Of a stretch of 64,000 nt of DNA, positions 50,869-59,344 are shown in pieces. How positions within the stretch are numbered: position 1 is the stretch's first letter; each line of letters begins with the position of its first letter. Origin of the DNA: Pseudomonas oryzihabitans NBRC 102199. Its GTDB lineage: Bacteria; Pseudomonadota; Gammaproteobacteria; Pseudomonadales; Pseudomonadaceae. The stretch lies in contig NZ_BBIT01000020.1 in the NCBI RefSeq assembly GCF_000730625.1, positions 122,507 to 186,506 of the forward strand. Direction: 5' to 3'. Made by a program: the position numbers and the translations under genes. The notes below the pieces were generated by a model. It was not told the DNA's origin. It did no database searches and saw only the letters and a program-made list of their open reading frames with translations.

Positions 50869-51501
50869 ATGCACCTCGCCATCCTCACCTTCGACGGCTT
50901 CAACGAACTGGACTCCCTCATCGCCCTGGGCCTGCTCAATCGCATCAAGCGGCCGGACTGGCGGGTCTCGCTGATGGCGCCGACCCCCCTCGCGACGTCC
51001 ATGAACGGCGTCCGCCTGGAGCGCCAGGCCGGCTTCGACGAACTGACGGACTGCACCGCCGTGCTGGTGGGCAGTGGCAGCCGTACCCGGGAACTGGCGC
51101 GAGACGCCGCGCTGCTGGAACAGCTGGCGGTGCTCGATCCCGGGCGCCAGCTGATCGGTGCCCAGTGCTCCGGGACGCTGCTGCTGGCGCGCCTCGGCCT
51201 GCTCGACGGCGTACCCGGCTGCACCGATCTCACCACCAAGCCCTGGGTGCAGGAAGCCGGCATCGAGGTGCTGAATCAGCCCTTCTTCGCCCGCGGCAAC
51301 CTGGCCACCGCCGGCGGCTGCCTGGCTTCCAGCTACCTGGCGGCCTGGGCCATCGCCAGGCTGCTGGGCCGCGACGCGGCGGCCGAGGTGCTGCATTACG
51401 TGGCACCGGTGGGCGAGAAGGAGGACTATGTGCAGCGCGCGCTCGGCAATATCGAGCCCTATCTCAGCCATCCATCCCGGGAGGTCGCCTCGGCATGCTG
51501 A
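50869..51501 (+). CDS. DJ-1/PfpI family protein
   Basis: 210 residues. MHLAILTFDGFNELDSLIAL is the N-terminal strand-loop with a conserved Glu/Asp, and LIGAQCSGTLLLARLGLLDG is the nucleophile elbow with the Cys of the AxCxG type. Members include proteases, chaperones, glyoxalases and isonitrile hydratases. No ARAC-like DNA-binding domain is attached. The start at 50869 begins the fold; the long upstream extension is not supported. It overlaps the GST gene by 7 bases, so the pair is co-translated. Confidence 0.87.
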   Translation: MHLAILTFDGFNELDSLIALGLLNRIKRPDWRVSLMAPTPLATSMNGVRLERQAGFDELTDCTAVLVGSGSRTRELARDAALLEQLAVLDPGRQLIGAQCSGTLLLARLGLLDGVPGCTDLTTKPWVQEAGIEVLNQPFFARGNLATAGGCLASSYLAAWAIARLLGRDAAAEVLHYVAPVGEKEDYVQRALGNIEPYLSHPSREVASAC

Positions 51502-52118
51502 AGATTCTTGGTCGCGTCTCTTCGATCAACGTACGCAAGGCGCTCTGGTGCCTCGATGAACTGGGCCTGGGCTATGAGCGCGAGGACTGGGGCGCCGGCT
51601 TTCGCTCGGCGCAATCCGCCGAGTACCTGCAGTGGAATCCCAACGGCCAGATCCCGGTCCTGCTGGACGGCGACTTCGTGCTCTGGGAGTCCAACAGCAT
51701 CCTGCGCTACCTGGCCAACGCCCATGGCGGCGAGACGCTGTATCCCACCGCACCGCGCGCCCGGGCGCGGGTCGATCAGTGGCTCGACTGGCAGGCCTGC
51801 GAACTCAATCCGGCCTGGAGCTATGCCTATCTGGCGCTGGTGAAGCAGCAGCCACCGGAACCCGATCCGCAACGCCTGGCGCAAGGCATCGCCGCCTGGA
51901 ACGGGCGCATCGCCATTCTGGAGGCGCACCTGGCGCAGCACGGCCCCTATGTGGCCGGCGAGTCCTTCAGCCTGGCCGACATCGCCCTGGGCCTGTCGCT
52001 GCACCGCTGGCGCAGCACCCCGATGGAGCGCATCGCCGCGCCGGCCATCGAAGCCTATCTCGAACGCCTGGCCACCCGCCCGGCCTGGGCCTGCTATGCG
52101 AGCGATGCCACGCCCTGA
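51495..52118 (+). CDS. Glutathione S-transferase
   Basis: 207 residues. The thioredoxin-like domain (1-80) has GRVSSINVRKALWCLDELGL with the Ser active site, NPNGQIPVL with the cis-Pro and WESNSILRYLA binding the gamma-glutamyl part of GSH. A helical C-terminal domain includes GPYVAGESFSLADIALGLSL. The start is fixed by the 7-base overlap with the DJ-1 gene. Substrate unknown; detoxification with the DJ-1 protein is a guess. Confidence 0.9.
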   Translation: MLKILGRVSSINVRKALWCLDELGLGYEREDWGAGFRSAQSAEYLQWNPNGQIPVLLDGDFVLWESNSILRYLANAHGGETLYPTAPRARARVDQWLDWQACELNPAWSYAYLALVKQQPPEPDPQRLAQGIAAWNGRIAILEAHLAQHGPYVAGESFSLADIALGLSLHRWRSTPMERIAAPAIEAYLERLATRPAWACYASDATP

Positions 52119-52157
52119 GCAGCCCACCGGCAAGAGCCGGCAGGCGGTGCCTTCAGA

Positions 52158-52505
52158 TCAGGCGAAAACGAAATACTTGCGCACCGTCTCGACCACTTCC
52201 CAGGTGCCCTTCATGCCGGGTTCGACGACGAAGATGTCGCCGGCTTTCAGGTGGATGGGCTCCTGGCCATCGGGGGTGATGATGCAGTAGCCCTCCTGGA
52301 AGTGGCAGTACTCCCACTTCACGTAGTCGACGCGCCACTTGCCGGGGGTGCAGATCCAGGTGCCCATGATCTTGCTGCCGTCATCGGAGGTGTAGGCATT
52401 GAGGTTGACGGTATGGGGCTCGCCCTCGATGCGCTCCCATTTGCAGGCATCGACCACGGGCAGGGGTTGGGTGTCGCGCAGAACGGTGATGGGCGGGTTG
52501 GCCAT
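52158..52505 (-). CDS. Cupin-domain protein (DUF861/EutQ-like)
   Basis: 115 residues, a single beta-barrel cupin: WICTPGKWRVDYVKWEYCHF, EGYCIITPDGQEPIHLKAGD and FVVEPGMKGTWEVVETVRKY. Metal-binding His residues of classical cupins are sparse, as in DUF861 proteins. AGGAG 8 bases before the ATG at 52505 rejects the upstream frame. It is the last gene of the transport and dehydrogenase operon, 102 bases after the binding-protein gene, and may bind or process the substrate or its imine product. Confidence 0.8.
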   Translation of the reverse strand: MANPPITVLRDTQPLPVVDACKWERIEGEPHTVNLNAYTSDDGSKIMGTWICTPGKWRVDYVKWEYCHFQEGYCIITPDGQEPIHLKAGDIFVVEPGMKGTWEVVETVRKYFVFA

Positions 52506-52607
52506 GGCGGCTCTCCTGGTGATGGAAGCCGCCAAGGGTGAAGGGTCGCCCCGAAGCCGAGTTGTCCAGGGTCGACACCCACCGGTGCGTTTGCGCTGTT
52601 CGAGCGA

Positions 52608-53636
52608 CTAGCGCTCCACCTGCCGATTCCAGCGGGCGTTCCACTGCGGCCGCACCTTGTTCACTTCGTCCCAGTCGATGGTCACGGCGGTCTTCAGGTA
52701 GTTCTGCATGGCTTCCACCTGGCCGCGGGTCTTGTCGGTGGTGGGGGTGTTGGGGTTGGACGGGATCTGGTCGCCCAGTTCCAGCGCCGGGGCCTGGGCC
52801 TCGGGGGTCAGCAGGTATTCCGCCAGTTGCTGGGCCAGCTCGGGCTGGTCGTTGTTGGCGGTCACGCACTCGGCGACGTTGAGCACCACGGCGCCTTCCT
52901 TGGGCGGGGCGTATTCCACCGGGATGCCCTTGAGCTTGAGCGCGGTGACCTGGGTGGGCGTCAGCGGGAACAGCGCCGCCTCGTCGGTCTGCACCATTTC
53001 CGAGAGCTTGGCCGAGCTGGGGATGTACTCCAGCACATTGGGGCCGACGGTGGTGGACCAGGCCTTGAAGCCCGGATCGACGTCCTGCTCGGTGCCGCCC
53101 TTGAGCCGGTTGAACATCAGGAAACCATGCAGCCCGAAGGTGGACGAGGACAGCGACTGGAACACCACCTTGCCCTTGTACTTGGGATCGGCGAGGTCCG
53201 CCCAGGAAGTCGGCGCCGCCCAGCCCTTGTCCTTGAACAGCCGGCTGTTGTAGGCGAGACCGGTCACGCCCAGGCTGACGGCGGCTGCCTGATCCTTGAT
53301 CTTGGCCTTGTCGGGGATCTGCGCCAGGGCCGCGCTGGGCTTGAGCGGGCTGCACAGATTCATGCCGATGGCGCGGTACATGATGCCGTCGTCGAGAAAC
53401 ATCACGTGGATCGGCGGCTTCTGCGGACTGGCCTGGACCTTGGCGAGGATGTCCGCCGAGGTGCCGGGCACGATCACCACCTTGACGTTGTGCGCCTTCT
53501 CGAAGGCGGGCAGCACGCTATCGGCATAGAGGCGTTCCATGGTGCCGCCATTCATGCCGAGGTAGAGCGTCGGTTCGGCCACGGCGGCCAGGGGCAGGCC
53601 GGCGAGGGCCACGAGCAGGGCAGGGGTCAGGCGCAT
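52608..53636 (-). CDS. ABC transporter substrate-binding protein, PotD-like
   Basis: 342 residues with a signal peptide cleaved after AVA (about 18-20). The mature part (EPTLYLGMNGGTMERLYADS, FEKAHNVKVVIVPGTSADIL, YLLTPEAQAPALELGDQIPS) is of the spermidine/putrescine/opine-binding type. The acidic residues that grip polyamines cannot be confirmed by eye. AGGAG precedes the ATG, which lies inside the end of the flavoprotein gene (10-base overlap). Placement of the binding protein at the 3' end of the operon is unusual. Confidence 0.87.
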   Translation of the reverse strand: MRLTPALLVALAGLPLAAVAEPTLYLGMNGGTMERLYADSVLPAFEKAHNVKVVIVPGTSADILAKVQASPQKPPIHVMFLDDGIMYRAIGMNLCSPLKPSAALAQIPDKAKIKDQAAAVSLGVTGLAYNSRLFKDKGWAAPTSWADLADPKYKGKVVFQSLSSSTFGLHGFLMFNRLKGGTEQDVDPGFKAWSTTVGPNVLEYIPSSAKLSEMVQTDEAALFPLTPTQVTALKLKGIPVEYAPPKEGAVVLNVAECVTANNDQPELAQQLAEYLLTPEAQAPALELGDQIPSNPNTPTTDKTRGQVEAMQNYLKTAVTIDWDEVNKVRPQWNARWNRQVER

Positions 53637-54763
53637 GATTGGGAACTCCTGGGCTGGTGAGGGAAACGGGCGATGGAAAAGGCCTGCAGGCTGTGCCGGG
53701 AGGCGCCCTGCAGGATGCACTCGGCCAGGGCTTCGCCAGCCGCCGGCCCGATCTGGAAGCCCGCGCCGGCAAAGCCGAAGCCGTGCAGCAGGCCGGGGGT
53801 GGTGAGACTGGGGCCGAGCACCGGCTGGTGATCCGGCAGATAGCCCTCGACGCCGCTCCAGGTGCGGATGGCCTGGGCACCGCTGAGGGCCGGATAGAGT
53901 TCGGCGGCGTTTCTCAGGATGTCGAGGATGGCCAGCTGGCCGGGGCGGGCGCGGTCGGCGTCGAGGGCGAAACCGCGCCCGCCGCCCAGCACGCAATTGC
54001 CGCGCGCCACCTGGCGGGCATAGATGCCGCCGCCTTCCACGCCGGTGCTGGCTGTCATGAACGGCGGCAGCGGTTCGGTCACCAGCATGGCCGGATGGGC
54101 CGCGGTGAGGGGCACCGGCTCGCCGAAGCGGGCGGCCAGCTCTGCCGCCCAGGCACCCGCGCAATTGAGCAGCCAGGGCGCGCTCAGGGTCAGGCCGCTG
54201 TCGGTGCGGAGCTGGAAGCGCTGGCCGTCGTGCTCGACCGCGGTCACGGCGGTCCGTTCGAGGATGCGGGCGCCGGCGCGGGCAGCGGCCTGGGCGAAGG
54301 CCGGGGAGACCAGGCGCGGATTGGCGTGGCCGTCCTCCGGACAGAAGGAGGCGCCCACGGCGATGTCGCCGACCCAGGGAAAGCGCCGGCGCAATTCGCC
54401 CCGGTCGAGCAGTTGCAGATCGAGGCCGAAGCCCTGACTGGCCTGGGCATAGGCCTGCAGGGAGGCGAAGTCGGTGTCGCTACGGGCCAGCTTGAGGTGG
54501 CCGGATCTGAGGTATTCGCCATCGGTACCCAGCAGGTCCCGCAGACCACCCCAGATCTGATGGGCGCGGCTGGACAGCGGCAACTGCACCAGCGGGCGGC
54601 CCTGGCGGCGTACCCCGCCGTAGTTGACGCCACTGGCCTGGGCGCCGCAGAAGTTGCGTTCCAGCAGGGCGACGCGCTGGCCGCCCTGGGCCAGGAACAG
54701 CGCCGCGCTGCTGCCGACGATGCCGCCGCCGATGATCAGGACATCCACGTCCAGCCGACTCAT
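53627..54763 (-). CDS. FAD-dependent amine dehydrogenase, beta subunit (HcnC/DadA-like)
   Basis: 378 residues. The Rossmann GGGIVGSSAALFLAQGGQRV (14-33) binds FAD, and the C-terminal GFGFAGAGFQIGPAAGEALA is the DadA/glycine oxidase-type flavin signature. PWLLNCAGAWAAELAARFGE is the middle block. It is the catalytic subunit of three-part dehydrogenases such as HcnABC, opine oxidases and D-hydroxyproline dehydrogenase, oxidising a C-N bond to an imine. ATG overlaps the alpha-subunit gene by four bases. Confidence 0.88.
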   Translation of the reverse strand: MSRLDVDVLIIGGGIVGSSAALFLAQGGQRVALLERNFCGAQASGVNYGGVRRQGRPLVQLPLSSRAHQIWGGLRDLLGTDGEYLRSGHLKLARSDTDFASLQAYAQASQGFGLDLQLLDRGELRRRFPWVGDIAVGASFCPEDGHANPRLVSPAFAQAAARAGARILERTAVTAVEHDGQRFQLRTDSGLTLSAPWLLNCAGAWAAELAARFGEPVPLTAAHPAMLVTEPLPPFMTASTGVEGGGIYARQVARGNCVLGGGRGFALDADRARPGQLAILDILRNAAELYPALSGAQAIRTWSGVEGYLPDHQPVLGPSLTTPGLLHGFGFAGAGFQIGPAAGEALAECILQGASRHSLQAFSIARFPHQPRSSQSCA

Positions 54764-56121
54764 GGCGCCAGCTCCACGCCAAAGGGCAGCGGCTTGATCG
54801 GCGCCTGGGCGCGCAACCGGCCGATCTGGTCCAGCGGGCGACCACTGGCGCAGGCGATCAATTCGGCCGCCGCCGCGCCGCAGATGCGCCCCTGGCAGCG
54901 ACCCATGCCGACCCGGCAGGTGGCCTTGACCCTGTTGATTTCCCAATGGCCCTGGGCCACGGCGGCGCGGATCTCGCCGGCGCTGACCTGTTCGCAGCGA
55001 CAGACTGTGACTTCGTCCGGCGCCTTGGCCGCCCAGTCCGCGGGGAAGGGAAAGGCCCGCTCCAGGCCCTGACGAAACACCTCGAAGCGCGCCAGGCGTC
55101 CTTGCAGGGTCTGGATGCGCGTCCTGTCCACCGGCACGCCGCGATCGTCCAGCAGACTCAGGGCCGCTAGTTCGCCCGCCAGCTCGGCGGCATCGGCGCC
55201 CTGGATACCGGCGCCGTCGCCGGCCAGGTAGACCCCGGTCTGACTGCTGCGCCCACCCGGATCCCGCACCGGCAACCAGGCGCGATTGAGAGCGCTCCAG
55301 GCGAAGTCGCAGCCCAGCAGGTCGGCCAGCTGGGTCTCGCTGCGCAGCGTCTGGCCGAAGCCCAGGGCGTCGCATTCCAGCCGGTGCGCCTCGCCATCGG
55401 CGGCGCGCCAGCGCACGGCGTCTACTCGACGCTCGCCTTCGACCGCCAGGAGCTCGGCACCCTGGTGCACGGGTACGCCGTGCAGCGCCAGCCAGCTGCG
55501 GTAGTAGAGGCCCTTGGCGAAGGTGACCGGCTGGCCGAGCAGGGCCGGGGTGGCAGCGGCCTGGTCGCGGAAGGGCGCGCTGTCCAGCACCGCCAGCGGC
55601 TTGGCCCCGGCCTTGGCGTATTGATAGGCGACCAGATAGAGCAAGGGGCCGGTACCGGCCAGCACCGGGCGGCTGCCGATGGCGCAGCCCTGGAACTTGA
55701 GCGCCACCTGGGAGGCCCCCAGGCTGTAGACGCCGGGCAGCGTCCAGCCCGGTACCGGCAGGATGCGGTCGGTGGCGCCGGTGGCGACGATCACCTGGTC
55801 GAAGGCCAGGCGATCGACATAGCGGCCCTGGCTCAGGGTATCCAGGGCGCGTGCTTCGGCATTCCACACCAGGGTGTCGGGTCGATAGTCCAGCTGTGCC
55901 TGCACGGCTTCCAGCGCGCCGTGCAGCGCCTGGGCCTTGCCGGCTTCGAAGCCGTACAGCGCCTTGCTTGGCCGCCGGAAATTGCCCGGTTGCTGGCGAT
56001 AGATCTGGCCGCCGCCGCGGGCGCTTTCGTCGAGCAGCACCGGCTCGAGGCCATGGGCGACCAGGGTCTGGGCCGCGCGAATGCCCGCCGGTCCGGCGCC
56101 CACCACCACGACGGCGCTCAC
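54760..56121 (-). CDS. FAD/NAD-dependent dehydrogenase, alpha subunit (HcnB/OoxA-like)
   Basis: 453 residues from the GTG at 56121, which overlaps the stop of the [2Fe-2S] subunit gene as GTGA. AVVVVGAGPAGIRAAQTLVA is the FAD site, IVATGATDRILPVPGWTLPG the second dinucleotide region, and TVCRCEQVSAGEIRAAVA with CRVGMGRCQGRIC a C-terminal Bfd-like [2Fe-2S] domain with its four Cys. It is the electron-transfer subunit of the HcnABC/opine-oxidase class. The longer frame to 56217 is rejected by the overlap pattern. Confidence 0.88.
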   Translation of the reverse strand: MSAVVVVGAGPAGIRAAQTLVAHGLEPVLLDESARGGGQIYRQQPGNFRRPSKALYGFEAGKAQALHGALEAVQAQLDYRPDTLVWNAEARALDTLSQGRYVDRLAFDQVIVATGATDRILPVPGWTLPGVYSLGASQVALKFQGCAIGSRPVLAGTGPLLYLVAYQYAKAGAKPLAVLDSAPFRDQAAATPALLGQPVTFAKGLYYRSWLALHGVPVHQGAELLAVEGERRVDAVRWRAADGEAHRLECDALGFGQTLRSETQLADLLGCDFAWSALNRAWLPVRDPGGRSSQTGVYLAGDGAGIQGADAAELAGELAALSLLDDRGVPVDRTRIQTLQGRLARFEVFRQGLERAFPFPADWAAKAPDEVTVCRCEQVSAGEIRAAVAQGHWEINRVKATCRVGMGRCQGRICGAAAAELIACASGRPLDQIGRLRAQAPIKPLPFGVELAP

Positions 56122-56429
56122 AGCGGCCGCCCCGGATCGCGGCTGACCTGCTGGCCCGCTTCGAGAAAGGTGGCGCAGGCGCGCACCCGGCGACCGTCGG
56201 CCAGGCGCACCCAGCAATCCTGGCAGGCGCCCATCAGGCAGAAACCGGCACGGGGTTCGCCGCCGAAGTCGCTACCGCGCAGGTGATCGCTCTGGGTCAG
56301 GATGGCGGTGAGCAGGGTATCGCCCTGCAGGCCCTCGGCCGGCTGGCCGTCGAGGGTGAAGGCCAGGGTCGGGCGGTCGCGTTCGGCCACCCGCTTGAGC
56401 AGTGCCATGGAGGGGTCTCGGCTGTTCAT
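56118..56429 (-). CDS. [2Fe-2S] ferredoxin-like gamma subunit (HcnA-like)
   Basis: 103 residues. GFCLMGACQDCWV and the later RACAT give the C-x4-C-x2-C...C plant-ferredoxin-like pattern (the four Cys of the SoxA/HcnA small subunit). It joins the alpha and beta flavin subunits. The ATG overlaps the permease gene by four bases, so translation is coupled with transporter synthesis. Confidence 0.87.
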   Translation of the reverse strand: MNSRDPSMALLKRVAERDRPTLAFTLDGQPAEGLQGDTLLTAILTQSDHLRGSDFGGEPRAGFCLMGACQDCWVRLADGRRVRACATFLEAGQQVSRDPGRPL

Positions 56430-57220
56430 TGTTTGCCCACCAGCACGCGATCCAGGCCATAGATGCGGTCGAGCAGGATCATGGTGGCCGCGGTGAGGGC
56501 GATCACCAGGGCCGACACCGCCGCCATCATCGGGTCGATGGATTCGGTGGCGTAGACGTACATCCGCACCGGCAGGGTCTGGGTCGCCGGAGAGGTGACG
56601 AAGATCGACAGGGTCACCTCGTCGAAACTGTTGATGAAGGCCAGCAGCCAGCCGCCGGCCACCCCGGGCAGGATCATCGGCAGGGTGATGCGGCAGAACA
56701 GCGTGGTGCGACTGGCGCCCAGGCTCTCGGCGGCTTGCTCGGCGCTGCGGTCGATGCCGATGGCGGCGGCGATCACCAGGCGCAGCACATAGGGGGTGAT
56801 CACCACCACGTGGGCCAGCACCAGCCAGCTGAAGCTGCCGTTCACCCCCAGCAGGGCGAACAGCCGCAGCATGGCCACGCCCAGCACCAGGTGCGGGATG
56901 ATGATCGGCGAGAGGAACAGGCCGTTGAGAAAGCCCTGGCCGGGAAAGCGGTAGCGGGTGATGGCCAGCCCCGCCGGCACCGCGATGAGCGTCGCCAGGG
57001 TGGCCGACAGCGCCGCCAGCTGCAGGCTGTTGTAGAAGGCGGTGAGGAAGTCCGCCCGCTCGAACACGGCGGCGAACCAGCGCAGCGAGAAGCCGGCGGT
57101 GGGCAGGCTGAGGGTATTCTCCGGGGTGAAGGCCACCAGGCAGACCACCACCAGCGGCGCCAGCATGAAGACCATCACCAGGGTATGGAAGGCAAGCCCG
57201 AGCGGGCCGTTGCGGGTCAT
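56426..57220 (-). CDS. ABC transporter permease, PotC-like
   Basis: 264 residues with six membrane helices of the BPD_transp_1 family. AAESLGASRTTLFCRITLPM ILPG is the EAA loop that docks the ATPase. The N-terminal TRNGPLGLAFHTLVMVFMLA and CLVAFTPENTLSLPTAGFSL resemble PotC. It is four bases beyond the PotB-like gene. Confidence 0.9.
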   Translation of the reverse strand: MTRNGPLGLAFHTLVMVFMLAPLVVVCLVAFTPENTLSLPTAGFSLRWFAAVFERADFLTAFYNSLQLAALSATLATLIAVPAGLAITRYRFPGQGFLNGLFLSPIIIPHLVLGVAMLRLFALLGVNGSFSWLVLAHVVVITPYVLRLVIAAAIGIDRSAEQAAESLGASRTTLFCRITLPMILPGVAGGWLLAFINSFDEVTLSIFVTSPATQTLPVRMYVYATESIDPMMAAVSALVIALTAATMILLDRIYGLDRVLVGKQ

Positions 57221-57223
57221 GGG

Positions 57224-58090
57224 TCAGACTCCCAGGGCACGTTTATAGCGGCGTTCCACCAGGCGATTCCAGCCCAGCATCACCAGCAGATTGAGCAGCA
57301 GCAGGGCCACCGCCAGGGTGGCGCCCATCGGCCAGTTGAGTTCGGCCAGGTACTGGTCGTAGATCAGGGTGGCGACCATCTTCAAGCGGCGTCCGCCAAG
57401 CAGGCCGGGGATGGCGAAGGAGCTGGCGGCCAGGCCGAAGACGATCAGGGTTCCGGAGAGCACCCCGGGCATCACCTGGGGCAGCACGATGCGGCGCAAC
57501 ACCGTCAGGTGACTGGCGCCCAGGGACAGCGCGGCCTGTTCGGCGGCAGGATCGAGTTTCTGCAGCGAGGTCCACACCGGGATGATCATGAAGGGCAGCA
57601 TCACGTGGACCAGGCCGACGACTACCGCGAAGGGGGTGTAGAGCAGCTTCAGCGGGCGTCCGCCCAGGGCCACGATGGCCTGGTTGACCAGTCCGTCGGC
57701 GCCCAGCAGCAGGCTCCAGCCGAAGGCGCGCACCACCACCGAGATCAGCAGCGGCGTCAGCACCAGGATCAGGAAGATCGAGCGCCAGGGCGCGCCCATG
57801 CGACTGAGGACGATGGCCTCCGGCACTCCGATCAGCACGCAGAGCAGGGTGACCAGGGCGCTGATCCAGAAGGTGCGCAGGAATATCTCGTAGAAATAGG
57901 GATCACCCAGCAGGCTCAGATAGTGGGCCAGGGTGTAGCTGCCTTCCTTGATCCCGGTTTCGTAGTCGAAGACGTTGAAGGACAGCGCCAGGGTCAGCGC
58001 CAGGGGCGCCAGCAGCAGTCCGGCAAACAGCACCAGCGCCGGGGCGCTGAGCAGATAGGCGCGGCCGGTGCCGCGCAGCAGGGTGCTCAT
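57224..58090 (-). CDS. ABC transporter permease, PotB-like
   Basis: 288 residues with six membrane helices and an EAA loop (AALSLGASHLTVLRRIVLPQ VMPG). ATG overlaps the stop of the ATPase gene by four bases (ATGA), deciding the start over the longer frame. It forms the membrane channel with the PotC-like subunit. Confidence 0.9.
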   Translation of the reverse strand: MSTLLRGTGRAYLLSAPALVLFAGLLLAPLALTLALSFNVFDYETGIKEGSYTLAHYLSLLGDPYFYEIFLRTFWISALVTLLCVLIGVPEAIVLSRMGAPWRSIFLILVLTPLLISVVVRAFGWSLLLGADGLVNQAIVALGGRPLKLLYTPFAVVVGLVHVMLPFMIIPVWTSLQKLDPAAEQAALSLGASHLTVLRRIVLPQVMPGVLSGTLIVFGLAASSFAIPGLLGGRRLKMVATLIYDQYLAELNWPMGATLAVALLLLNLLVMLGWNRLVERRYKRALGV

Positions 58091-59106
58091 GCCGCGGCCT
58101 CCGCGGCTTCCAGGCGGCGTAGCAGACCGTCGTCCCAGTGCAGCCCGACGCGCTGGCCCTCGTCCAGCGGTGGCAGCCCGTCGTTGCTGCGCAGCACCGA
58201 CACCTCGCCCAGCGCCGTCTCCAGGCGGTACAGCCACTGGCTGCCAAGGAAGAAGCGGGTCAGCACCCGTCCTTGCAGGCGACCCTCGCCGGCGGGGCGC
58301 AGCTCGATCTTTTCCGGCCGCAGCGAGATCGCCAGGGCACCACCGGCGGCGATCTGCGGCCGGCCCTGGGCATCCAGGCTGCCGGGCAGCAGGTTGGCCT
58401 TGCCGACGAAATCGGAGATGAATCTGTTGCGCGGATGCTCGTAGAGCCGATAGGGCGCATCCACCTGGGTGATGCGCCCGGCCTCCATCACCACCACCCG
58501 ATCGCTGATGGACAGCGCCTCGGACTGGTCGTGGGTCACCATCAGGGTGGTGATGCCCACCTCGCGCTGGATGCGGCGGATCTCGAACTGCATCTCTTCA
58601 CGCAGATGGGCGTCCAGGTTGGACAGCGGCTCGTCCAGCAGCAGCACCGGCGGGGCTATCACCAGTGCCCTGGCCAGGGCCACCCGCTGGCGCTGGCCAC
58701 CGGAGAGTTCGCGCGGATAGCGCTCGGCGTGCTGGCCCAGGTGCACCAGGCCCAGGGCTTCCTCGACGCGGCGGGCGAGTTCGGCGCCCGCCACCTTGCG
58801 CATGCGCAGGCCGAAGGCGACGTTGTCGCGCACCGTCATGTGCGGGAACAGCGCATAGCTCTGGAAGACCACCCCGAGGCCGCGACTGGCCGGCTTGGCG
58901 TGGGTGATGTCCTGGCCGTCGAGCAGGATGCGCCCGCTGCTGACCTCGACGAAGCCGGCGATCATCTGCAGGGTGGTGGTCTTGCCGCAGCCGGAGGGGC
59001 CGAGCAGGGAGACGAATTCGCCGCGCTCGATGGCCAGGGTCGAACCGGCCACCGCGTAGCTGTCGCCGTAGCGCTTGCTGAGATTGTCGAGAGTCAGGAA
59101 AGCCAT
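58087..59106 (-). CDS. ABC transporter ATP-binding protein, PotA-like
   Basis: 339 residues. Walker A GPSGCGKTT, signature LSGGQRQRVALARAL, Walker B VLLLDEPLSNLDA, H-loop LMVTHDQ, then a C-terminal TOBE regulatory domain (about 270-339, ISLRPEKIELRPAGEGRLQG). This is the polyamine/iron/sulfate importer subfamily. First gene of the eight-gene operon, with 238 bases to the divergent IclR gene. GGAG lies 12 bases upstream of the ATG. Confidence 0.92.
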   Translation of the reverse strand: MAFLTLDNLSKRYGDSYAVAGSTLAIERGEFVSLLGPSGCGKTTTLQMIAGFVEVSSGRILLDGQDITHAKPASRGLGVVFQSYALFPHMTVRDNVAFGLRMRKVAGAELARRVEEALGLVHLGQHAERYPRELSGGQRQRVALARALVIAPPVLLLDEPLSNLDAHLREEMQFEIRRIQREVGITTLMVTHDQSEALSISDRVVVMEAGRITQVDAPYRLYEHPRNRFISDFVGKANLLPGSLDAQGRPQIAAGGALAISLRPEKIELRPAGEGRLQGRVLTRFFLGSQWLYRLETALGEVSVLRSNDGLPPLDEGQRVGLHWDDGLLRRLEAAEAAA

Positions 59107-59281
59107 GGCCGCAATGCTCCTCCGGTCGCGCCCACGGGGACGGTGGGCAAGGTTTTGGCAGGGCGAAAGACAGCCTGGATCTGGACGTTGGCGCTCGCTC
59201 GAATGGCGGCGTCCGGTGATTGTGAGTATCGCCCTATGGACCTGAAGGTAAGGGCGACCTAGGATGCAGGACAAGCGGGTT

Positions 59282-59326
59282 TTTCACTGAATGAACTCTT
59301 TTTTCGGATTTATTCATTCAGTGAAA
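59282..59326. promoter_or_regulatory. Perfect 14-bp inverted repeat, candidate IclR operator
   Basis: TTTCACTGAATGAA (59282-59295) and TTCATTCAGTGAAA (59313-59326) with a 17-base AT-rich spacer, 18 bases before the IclR start and about 180 bases upstream of the potA-like gene. A size and place suited to IclR dimers controlling both directions. Confidence 0.7.
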
Positions 59327-59344
59327 TATTTTGGAGTGCTGTAG

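Noticed and set aside
53627..56429. HCN synthase operon hcnABC
   Set aside because: Subunit types match, but the order is tied to a transporter, the regulator is IclR rather than Anr/Gac-linked, and a binding protein and cupin are included; an amine dehydrogenase is more likely.
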